The notes under the pieces: model-generated
Told to the model about the DNA's origin: nothing
The model's input: the letters and a program-made list of their open reading frames with translations, nothing else
Database searches by the model: none
From: Methylobacterium sp.
GTDB taxonomy: Bacteria > Pseudomonadota > Alphaproteobacteria > Rhizobiales > Beijerinckiaceae
Direction of reading: 5' to 3'
NCBI GenBank assembly: GCA_021154065.1
Contig: JAJKJG010000059.1
Location: forward strand, 1 to 5,488
DNA: 5,488 nucleotides
Shown: in pieces, positions 1 to 4,993 of the stretch
How the letters are laid out: each line of letters starts with the position of its first letter
Numbering within the stretch: position 1 is the first letter of the stretch
Position numbers and translations under genes: made by a program

Positions 1-680
1 CCCCGGCTCCGGCGCCGGCGCCGGCGATCCCGGCTCCGCAGGCCTCGCCGGCAGCGCCCGGGGGTGCTGCTCAGCAGCCGACCGGGCCGACGGTCGTCCA
101 GGTCAAGCCCGAGCCGTCGCAGCCCGATTGGACCAAGGTCTGCGGCAAGGACCCGTCGAACAACAGCGAGATCTGCTACACGACCCGCGACTTCGTGTCG
201 GACCAGGGCCAGCCGGTGATGGCGGTCGCGGTCTACGAGGCCAAGAACGCGCCGCAGGGGGCGCAGACGCAGCGCGTCGTGCGCTTCCTGCTGCCGCTCG
301 GCCTGATGCTCCAGCCCGGCATCCGCTTCGCGATCGACCAGGGCCAGCCGACGCCCGGCCGCTACGCGCTCTGCTTCCCGAACGGCTGCTTCGCCGAGGC
401 GGTCGGGCTCAAGGACGACTTCGTCAACCAGATGAAGAAGGGCACGAGCCTCAACGTCAGCGTCCAGAACCAGGTCGCGCGCGAGGTCACCTTCTCGGTG
501 CCGCTCGCCGGCTTCGGCAAGGCCTTCGACGGCGCGGCGATCGACCCGAAGGTGCTCGAGGAGCAGCAGAAGAAGCTGCAGGAGGAGCTCGAGCGCCGCT
601 CCGACGAGATGCGCAAGAAGCTCGAGCAGTCGAGCGCCGCCGGCGCCACGGGCGCCCCGGCAACCGCGCCGAAGCAGTAG
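1..680 (+). CDS. Invasion-associated locus B (IalB) family protein, 5'-truncated by window edge
   Basis: The reading frame is open from position 3, so the true start lies upstream of the window; the GTG at 195 is internal. The visible protein starts with a Pro/Ala-rich linker (PAPAPAPA, encoded by ccggcg-type repeats). It continues into an IalB-type domain: W-T-K-V-C-G-K, E-I-C-Y-T-T, a VRFLLPLGLMLQPGIRFAID segment, LCFPNGCFAE and VPLAGFGKAFDG. Four cysteines (codons at 141, 174, 372 and 387) fit the disulphide-bonded periplasmic domain of this family. The C-terminus adds a charged, coiled-coil-like helix (codons 552-629) and an Ala/Thr-rich tail. IalB was named from Bartonella, where it contributes to erythrocyte invasion; homologues are common in free-living Rhizobiales, so no virulence role follows here. 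It is probably exported, but the signal peptide is outside the window. The stop is TAG at 678-680. Confidence 0.9.
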   Translation, partial: PAPAPAPAIPAPQASPAAPGGAAQQPTGPTVVQVKPEPSQPDWTKVCGKDPSNNSEICYTTRDFVSDQGQPVMAVAVYEAKNAPQGAQTQRVVRFLLPLGLMLQPGIRFAIDQGQPTPGRYALCFPNGCFAEAVGLKDDFVNQMKKGTSLNVSVQNQVAREVTFSVPLAGFGKAFDGAAIDPKVLEEQQKKLQEELERRSDEMRKKLEQSSAAGATGAPATAPKQ

Positions 681-705
681 CCGCGCCGTTCGCCGAGCGC
701 AACGG

Positions 706-733
706 AAAAGCCGGGCCTCGCGCCCGGCTTTTT
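706..733. terminator. Rho-independent terminator between converging genes, probably bidirectional
   Basis: An 8-bp GC-rich stem (AGCCGGGC at 709-716 pairs with GCCCGGCT at 722-729) encloses a 5-base loop. It is flanked by AAA before and TTTT after, so the stem can extend by A-T pairs. Read on the plus strand it ends in a T run, 26 bases after the IalB-family stop. Read on the minus strand the A run at 706-709 becomes U's, 26 bases past the hspQ stop. It therefore probably serves both genes. Confidence 0.88.
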
Positions 734-758
734 GTTGTCGGTCAGCCGCTTGCGGGCG

Positions 759-1088
759 TCAGTTCGCGGCTTGCATCCGCATCCGGTAGCCGCCGCGGTC
801 GTCGCGGTCGAACACGTCGGCGATCTGGGGGTGGCGCAGCGGCTCGCCGGAGGTGTCGGGCAGGAGGTTCTGCTCCGAGACATAGGCGATGTATTCGGAT
901 TCGGCGTTCTCGGCGAGGAGATGGTAGAAAGGCTGGTCCTTCCGCGGCCGGATCTCGGCCGGGATCGCCTGCCACCATTCCTCGGTGTTGTTGAACTCCG
1001 GGTCGACGTCGAAGATGACGCCCCGGAACGGGAACACCCGGTGCTTCACCACCTGGCCGAGGGCGAACTTGGCATCACGCGCTTTCAT
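759..1088 (-). CDS. hspQ: Heat shock protein HspQ (YccV-like, hemimethylated DNA-binding family)
   Basis: This 109-residue protein matches the HspQ/YccV family across its length. It shows KFALGQVVKHRVFPFRGVIFDVDPEF (residues 7-32), the EEWW box (36-39), IPAEIRPRKDQPFYHLLAEN and EYIAYVSEQNLLPD. In enterobacteria HspQ is a heat-inducible small protein that binds hemimethylated oriC DNA, affects DnaA stability and acts as a specificity enhancer of the Lon protease; a similar cytoplasmic role is likely here. The ATG at 1088 is chosen over one at 1160 because homology starts at MKARDAKF and usual family length is close to 105. The 24 extra codons are Arg/Ala-rich without family resemblance. There is no good Shine-Dalgarno; a promoter-like pair lies directly upstream. 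The gene is monocistronic, convergent with the IalB-family gene and divergent from the lipoprotein operon. Confidence 0.95.
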   Translation of the reverse strand: MKARDAKFALGQVVKHRVFPFRGVIFDVDPEFNNTEEWWQAIPAEIRPRKDQPFYHLLAENAESEYIAYVSEQNLLPDTSGEPLRHPQIADVFDRDDRGGYRMRMQAAN

Positions 1089-1095
1089 GCCGCCG

Positions 1096-1124
1096 GTATA
1101 GCGGGCGCGGCGCGGCTTTTCAAA
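1096..1124 (-). promoter_or_regulatory. Predicted hspQ promoter (sigma70- or RpoH-like)
   Basis: On the minus strand TTTGAA (1124-1119) and CTATAC (1101-1096) are separated by exactly 17 bases. The -35 reads CTTTGAA, resembling the CTTGAA element of heat-shock sigma (RpoH) promoters, which suits hspQ. Only 7 bases separate the -10 from the ATG at 1088, so transcription would start at or within a base or two of the start codon. Assigned by eye, without any transcript data. Confidence 0.5.
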
Positions 1125-1128
1125 GCCG
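1113..1128. repeat. Inverted repeat overlapping the hspQ -35 element
   Basis: CGGCTTT and AAAGCCG form a perfect 7-bp inverted repeat around a 2-base centre (TC). It covers the predicted -35 hexamer of hspQ and could be an operator, or chance in GC-rich DNA. No known operator consensus is recognised. Confidence 0.35.
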
Positions 1129-1295
1129 GCGCGAGGGCGGGCCGCAAGATCGCCGCCCACCTCGTCGCGAACGCGCCGAGCCGACCCGCTGAGGGCTGGC
1201 GGGCAGGTGTGGCCCCGTCATTAAGGGCCGCATAAAGATCGCCGGCCGGGCTGCCCGCTGCGGAACCATCAAGCTTGGCTGTGCATGCGCTAGCG

Positions 1296-1781
1296 ATGAC
1301 CCTTGCACCGCGACCGATCCGGGCGGGCGCGAGGCGCGCCGCCATCGCCGCCGTACGCGCGCTGCCGCGCGCGGTCCTTCTCGTCGCGGGCGCGCTCCTC
1401 CTCGCCGCCTGCTCCTCCGGTTCCGACGGCACTGAGCGCCAGCTCAAGGCCGCGGCGACCGCGACCGCGACCGCGCAGACGGCGCTTTCGGCCTGGCTCG
1501 CCGGCGACGCGCCGGCCGATTACGCCCGGGAGACGGCCAGGACCATGCGCGAGAGGCTCACCAAGGCTGCCGAAGAGGTCGCGGCGTCCGAGGCCGGCGG
1601 GGCCGCCCGGCGGGCGGCGCTGCTCAACCCGATGCGCCAGGCCGGGGCGGCGCTCGGGCGCGCGGAGGCGGCGGTCGAGGCCGGCGATCGGGGCGACGCC
1701 GAGCGTGCCCGCGCCGAGGCCGCGACGGCGGCGTCGAGCTTTACCGCCCCTGCCGCCCGCAACCGGCCGCCGCCGCGATGA
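1296..1781 (+). CDS. Small alpha-helical lipoprotein of unknown function
   Basis: The 161-residue product starts with an Arg-rich n-region, then a hydrophobic stretch (LPRAVLLVAGALLLAAC) ending in a lipobox L-A-A-C with the lipidated Cys at residue 39 (codon 1410). SSGSDG follows, with an Asp/Glu-free +2 Ser that would favour the outer membrane if the enterobacterial sorting rule holds here. The mature part is Ala/Glu/Arg-rich and predicted almost all helical, with no recognisable family. It includes an AT-AT-AT run from three gcgacc hexamers (1455-1472) and a Pro/Arg tail (RNRPPPR). The ATG at 1296 is preferred; in-frame TTG at 1275 and GTG at 1281 are possible, and none has a clear ribosome-binding site. 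No convincing promoter was found in the 207-base gap upstream. Its stop overlaps the transporter start (ATGA), suggesting co-translation and a related role. Confidence 0.75.
   Translation: MTLAPRPIRAGARRAAIAAVRALPRAVLLVAGALLLAACSSGSDGTERQLKAAATATATAQTALSAWLAGDAPADYARETARTMRERLTKAAEEVAASEAGGAARRAALLNPMRQAGAALGRAEAAVEAGDRGDAERARAEAATAASSFTAPAARNRPPPR
1455..1472 (+). repeat. Three tandem gcgacc hexamers inside the lipoprotein gene
   Basis: Three exact, codon-aligned copies of gcgacc encode Ala-Thr repeated three times just after the lipidated N-terminus. The tract is short and probably a low-complexity linker; slippage here would change length by two residues without a frameshift. Confidence 0.6.
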
Positions 1782-2995
1782 ACAAGCTGCTGGAGATCTC
1801 GCTCGGCATCGTCACGAGCGTCGGCGGCTTCCTTGAGGTCGGCTCGCTGACGACCGCGGCGCAGGCCGGCGCCGCCTTCGGCTTCAGGCTCGTCTGGGCG
1901 ATCGTGCTCGGCACGATCTGCATCATCTTCCTCGTCGAGATGGCGGGGCGCTTCGCGGCGGTGAGCCGTCACACCATTTCGGACGCGATCCGCGAGCGCT
2001 TCGGCTTCAACTTCTTCCTGTGGCCGCTCATCGCGACGCTGTTCGTCAATTTCCTCGTGCTCGCGGCCGAGATCGGCGGCGCCGCGATCGCGCTCGAGTT
2101 CGCGACCGGCATCGGCTTTCAATGGTGGGCGCTGCCGGTCGCGCTCGTCGCCTGGCTGCTGTTGTGGAAGGGCACCTTCGGCTTCATCGAGAAGGGCGTC
2201 TCGACGCTCGGCCTCGTGACGCTTTGCTTCGTCGTCGCGGCCGTGATGCTGCGGCCCGATTGGAAGGCCGTCGCCGCCGGCGCGGTGCCGAGCCTGCCCG
2301 GCCACGACACGGCGCGCTACTGGTTCATCGCGGTGAGCATCCTCGGCGCGTCGATCTCGCCCTACCTCTTCCTGTTCTATTCGTCGGGCGCGGTCGAAGA
2401 TAAATGGGACAAGAGCTATCTTGGCGCGAACCGGGCCATCGCCGGGCTCGGCATGAGCTTCGGCGGCACGATCGCGCTCGGCGTGCTGATCGTCGCGGCG
2501 CTCGTGCTGGCGCCGCGCGGCATCGCCGACGTCGACGATTACCACCAGCTGCCGCTCCTCCTCATCCCGGTGTTCGGTTTCTGGGGCTTCGTGCTGTTCT
2601 GCGCCTCGCTTGGCATCGCCTGCCTCGGGGCTGCGCTCGAGATCGGCCTGCAGCAGGCCTATCTGGTCGCTCAGGGCTTCGGCTGGAACTGGGGCGAGGA
2701 CCTGAAGCCGCGCGACAATGCCGGCTTCGCCGCGGTCTACACGCTCGCGCTGCTCATGAGCGCCATCCCGATCGCCTGCGGCCTCGATCCGCTGAAGCTC
2801 ACCGTCTTTTCGATGGCGCTCACCGCCGCGAGCCTGCCGCTGACCGTCGTGCCGTTCCTGTTCCTGATGAACGACGAGCGCTACGTGAAGGAGCATCGCA
2901 ACGGCACGATCGCCAACGCCGCGGTGCTGTTCGTGATCGCGCTTGGCTGCGTGCTCGCGATCGTGACGATCCCGCTCGAGATCCTCGGAGGCTGA
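1778..2995 (+). CDS. Divergent Nramp (SLC11)-family transporter with altered metal-site motifs
   Basis: The 405-residue integral membrane protein has about 11 hydrophobic segments (roughly residues 5-33, 36-56, 78-105, 116-133, 142-158, 181-203, 222-247, 258-285, 313-335, 338-365, 376-402), as in the Nramp core. TM1 ends in FLEVGSLTTAAQAGAAFGF, aligning with Nramp IDPGNFATDIQAGAQYGY. TM6 reads ILGASISPYLFLF where Nramps have GATVMPHNLYLH. Canonical members carry Mn2+/Fe2+ with protons inward across the cytoplasmic membrane. Here the ligands differ: DPGN is E20-V-G-S23 and the TM6 A-x-x-M-P-H is A191-S-I-S194-P195-Y196. The selective methionine and the histidine are gone, so manganese specificity should not be assumed. 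The ATG overlaps the lipoprotein stop and has no Shine-Dalgarno, implying translational reinitiation. Two PRC-barrel genes follow directly. Family placement is confident; the substrate is unknown. Confidence 0.85.
   Translation: MNKLLEISLGIVTSVGGFLEVGSLTTAAQAGAAFGFRLVWAIVLGTICIIFLVEMAGRFAAVSRHTISDAIRERFGFNFFLWPLIATLFVNFLVLAAEIGGAAIALEFATGIGFQWWALPVALVAWLLLWKGTFGFIEKGVSTLGLVTLCFVVAAVMLRPDWKAVAAGAVPSLPGHDTARYWFIAVSILGASISPYLFLFYSSGAVEDKWDKSYLGANRAIAGLGMSFGGTIALGVLIVAALVLAPRGIADVDDYHQLPLLLIPVFGFWGFVLFCASLGIACLGAALEIGLQQAYLVAQGFGWNWGEDLKPRDNAGFAAVYTLALLMSAIPIACGLDPLKLTVFSMALTAASLPLTVVPFLFLMNDERYVKEHRNGTIANAAVLFVIALGCVLAIVTIPLEILGG
2987..2991 (+). promoter_or_regulatory. Strong Shine-Dalgarno for the first PRC-barrel gene
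   Basis: GGAGG lies inside the last codons of the transporter gene, 6 bases before the ATG at 2998. It is the only strong ribosome-binding site in the operon and fixes the downstream start. It suggests that this small protein is translated independently, and perhaps more strongly, than the membrane protein. Confidence 0.8.
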
Positions 2996-2997
2996 CG

Positions 2998-3357
2998 ATG
3001 GAGCTCGTCCGCGACATCCTCGACAAGCAGGTGGTCGACCGCCACGAGACTAAGATGGGCAAGGTCGACGGCATCGTCGCCGAGCTGCGCGGGGGCGCGC
3101 CGCCGCGCATCGCCTTCATCGAGATCGGGTCGGTGGCCCTTGCGCGCCGGCTCGGGCCGCGGCTCGGCCGGCTCGTCTCGCGCCTGTCGGCCCGCCTCGG
3201 CGGCGAGGCTCATCGCGACCCCTGCCGCATCGACTGGCATCGGGTGCGCGACATCGGCGTCGATATCGGGCTCGATCTCGACGTGCACGACACGACGGTG
3301 TTCGACTGGCAGGACTGGCTGCGCGACCACGTCGTCGGCAGGATCCCGGGCGCCTGA
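2998..3357 (+). CDS. Small PRC-barrel-like domain protein (first of pair)
   Basis: The 119-residue, soluble-looking protein has no signal peptide. Its N-terminus (ILDKQVVDRHETKMGKVDGIVAEL, residues 7-30) is a typical PRC-barrel opening: a strand, a charged turn, then the G-K-V-D-G-I-V strand. A beta strand (RIAFIEIG, 37-44) follows, then an Arg/Leu-rich helical insert (ARRLGPRLGRLVSRLSARLG), and a C-terminal strand region (CRIDWHRVRDIGVDIGLDLDV). PRC-barrels occur in RimM, in the photosynthetic reaction-centre H subunit and in many small proteins, usually as protein- or membrane-docking modules. The start is 2 bases after the transporter stop with a good ribosome-binding site. Gene order suggests a cytoplasmic partner or regulator of the transporter, which is inference. 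The last residues (WQDWLRDHVVGRIPGA) look like an amphipathic helix. Confidence 0.75.
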   Translation: MELVRDILDKQVVDRHETKMGKVDGIVAELRGGAPPRIAFIEIGSVALARRLGPRLGRLVSRLSARLGGEAHRDPCRIDWHRVRDIGVDIGLDLDVHDTTVFDWQDWLRDHVVGRIPGA

Positions 3358-3358
3358 C

Positions 3359-3667
3359 ATGATGGCTGAGCTCCACATCGAGCTTCTTCTCGGGCGCCGG
3401 GTCGCAGGCCCCGATGGCGAGCCGGTCGGCCGCATCGAGGAGGTGTGCGCCGAGCCGGCGGGCCCCGATCTCGCGATCACCGAATACCATCTCGGCGTCG
3501 ATGCGGCGCTCGAGCGCCTCTCCGCCTCGTCCATGAGCCTGTTCGGCTTCAGGCGCCGGAGGCGCCGCGGCTACCGCGTGCCCTGGGACAAGCTCGACCT
3601 CTCCGATCCCGAGCATCCGCGCCTGATCTGCCCGCTCGCCGAGCTCGCGCCGCTCGAGTCGCAGTGA
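3359..3667 (+). CDS. Small PRC-barrel-like domain protein (second of pair)
   Basis: The 102-residue protein has no signal peptide. It opens with LLGRRVAGPDGEPVGRIEEVCAEP (residues 10-33), a clear PRC-barrel pattern. It continues with ITEYHLGVDAALERL, an Arg cluster of six residues (65-70) and YRVPWDKLDLSDPEHPRL. It aligns end to end with the preceding protein (the G[RK][IV][ED] strand, then A[IF]xE, then a basic insert, then [RI][VD]W[DH][KR][LV]xD[LI]), so the two look like diverged tandem duplicates. Start options are ATG at 3359 or the adjacent ATG at 3362; neither has a clear ribosome-binding site. The 1-base gap after the previous stop suggests coupling. It closes the operon, with its stop 7 bases from the stop of the converging hydrolase gene. 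Function is unknown; a transporter accessory role is inferred from position only. Confidence 0.72.
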   Translation: MMAELHIELLLGRRVAGPDGEPVGRIEEVCAEPAGPDLAITEYHLGVDAALERLSASSMSLFGFRRRRRRGYRVPWDKLDLSDPEHPRLICPLAELAPLESQ

Positions 3668-3674
3668 CGGCCTG

Positions 3675-4922
3675 CTACTCGCTCCCGAGCTTCTCGAGAA
3701 GCGCAGTCCACAAGGCGCGGCCTTCCCGTGCGCCCGGGTCGTTCGCCGGCAGCGGCCGCACCGCGGTCTGGACCATGACGAGCTTCGACGTAGGATCGAC
3801 GGTGATCGACTGGCCGTGGATGCCAAGCAGCGCGAAGGTCCGTCGCGGGCTGGCCGGGAGCCAGACCTGGTAGCCGTAGCCGGAGCCCCGCGTCGCCCGG
3901 CCGGGCATCAGCTGGGGGCGCTCGGGGCTCGTCGTCGTCGCTTCGACGACCCAGTCGCGCGGGACGATCTGGCGGCCGTTCCAGGCGCCGTCATGGGCCA
4001 GCATCAGGCCGAGCCGGGCATAGTCCCGCAAGGTCGCCGAGAGGCAGCAAAAGGTCGCCTCCTGCTCGGTGCGGTCGATCGCCCAGGCGGCGTCGGCCTC
4101 GGCCCCGAGCGGCTGCCAGATGCGGCTCGACAGGTAGTCGGCGACGGGCGTGCCGACGGCCGCGTGCAGCACGAGGCCGAGGATCTCGGTCTCGATGCTG
4201 GCGTAGGAGAAGACGCTGTCGGCCGGCGCGGCGCGGGTGTTGAACTGGCGCACCGCCGAGACCGGCCCGGGCGACTCCGGCCCGAAGAGCGCGCGGCCGA
4301 GCCGGGCGATATCATCGGCGCCGTCGTAATCCTCGCGGAAGAGGACGCCCGACGACATGGTGAGGAGCGAGCGTACCGTGGTGCCGCCGTACTCGGTGCC
4401 GGCAAGGCTCGGGACGTAGCGCTCGACGCGATCCTCGATCGAGGCGATCTTGCCCTCGGCAACGGCGATGCCGATGAGCATCGCCGTCACCGTCTTCGCC
4501 ATCGACTGCGACAGGAAGCGGTGCCGGTCGGTGCGCCCGTACTGGTAGTGCTCGAACAGGATGGTATCGCCCTTGGCGATGAGGAGCCCGGTGACGGGGT
4601 TGCGGTCGACGTAGTCGGCAAGCGTGCGCGGCGCGCCATCGTAGAGATAGGTGAGCGCGAGATCCGGGTCGGCGCGGCGCAGCTCCGATACCGGCCCGCC
4701 GCGGGGCACCTCCCGCGTCCGCAGCAGATGGTAATGGTGACTGAACGAGCCGACCATGAAGCGCAACGGCATCCGCCCCGCCGTGGCGCGCCCGACCGGA
4801 TAGCCCTCGGCCGCACCGTAAGCCTCGGCATTCGGCCCGTCGCTCCTGAAGGTCGGACTGGCGGCGGCCGGCGAGGCGCAGGCGGCGAGCGCCAGGACGC
4901 CGAGCAAGGCGAAGAGCTTCAT
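3675..4922 (-). CDS. Lipoprotein serine hydrolase, class C beta-lactamase / 6-aminohexanoate-dimer hydrolase superfamily
   Basis: The 415-residue protein has a short lipoprotein signal (MKLFALLGVLALAAC, lipobox L-A-A-C, Cys15), so it is probably anchored outside the cytoplasmic membrane. Catalytic motifs of the penicillin-recognising serine hydrolases are visible. These are S140-M-A-K143 (SxxK, nucleophile Ser and general base Lys), Y240-A-S242 (YxN/YxS position) and H369-G-Q in place of KTG. The N-terminal block (YPVGRATAGRMPLRFMVGSF, residues 41-60) and FLSQSMAKT resemble the family often annotated as 6-aminohexanoate-dimer hydrolase or 'serine hydrolase'. Members include esterases, amidases and peptidases; true beta-lactamase activity is not implied, and HxG instead of KTG is more typical of esterase/amidase members. 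The substrate cannot be told. The start ATG is placed by the signal peptide; no Shine-Dalgarno is obvious. The 71-base upstream gap follows the DUF2867 gene on the same strand. Confidence 0.88.
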   Translation of the reverse strand: MKLFALLGVLALAACASPAAASPTFRSDGPNAEAYGAAEGYPVGRATAGRMPLRFMVGSFSHHYHLLRTREVPRGGPVSELRRADPDLALTYLYDGAPRTLADYVDRNPVTGLLIAKGDTILFEHYQYGRTDRHRFLSQSMAKTVTAMLIGIAVAEGKIASIEDRVERYVPSLAGTEYGGTTVRSLLTMSSGVLFREDYDGADDIARLGRALFGPESPGPVSAVRQFNTRAAPADSVFSYASIETEILGLVLHAAVGTPVADYLSSRIWQPLGAEADAAWAIDRTEQEATFCCLSATLRDYARLGLMLAHDGAWNGRQIVPRDWVVEATTTSPERPQLMPGRATRGSGYGYQVWLPASPRRTFALLGIHGQSITVDPTSKLVMVQTAVRPLPANDPGAREGRALWTALLEKLGSE

Positions 4923-4993
4923 CGCGGAAAGTTACGCTTGCTGGACCTCGCAGGCGAGGGGTTTGTGCAGAAATCAAGAGTTTTCGTGGCCAA

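Noticed and set aside
128..994. Plus-strand open frame overlapping the IalB gene and hspQ
   Set aside because: It runs through the terminator and opposite hspQ, and its product is Arg/Ala/Gly-rich without family resemblance.
1195..1240. Possible promoter (CATTAA or CATAAA) upstream of the lipoprotein operon
   Set aside because: The -10-like hexamers lack an acceptable -35 at 16-18 bases; not strong enough to annotate.
1288..1295. Palindrome CGCTAGCG immediately before the lipoprotein ATG
   Set aside because: Eight bases only, no consensus known, and expected fairly often in this composition.
1520..2896. Long minus-strand open frame (458 codons) opposite the transporter
   Set aside because: Its translation is rich in Arg/Asp/Glu/His with no domain, typical of the antisense shadow of a GC-rich gene. 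The plus-strand frame has clear transmembrane structure and family similarity.
2404..2997. Upstream extension of the first PRC-barrel frame inside the transporter gene
   Set aside because: The extension is Arg-rich shadow sequence. GGAGG at 2987-2991 before the ATG at 2998 and the PRC homology fix the shorter start.
3689..3702. Perfect 14-base palindrome gcttctcgagaagc near the hydrolase stop
   Set aside because: It lies inside the coding sequence (LLEKL region) with no loop and no T run on either strand, so it does not qualify as a terminator; probably chance.
4946..4959. Small hairpin CCTCG-cagg-CGAGG between the DUF2867 and hydrolase genes
   Set aside because: Only a 5-bp stem and no T tract on the minus strand. 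It could slow polymerase but cannot be called a terminator.
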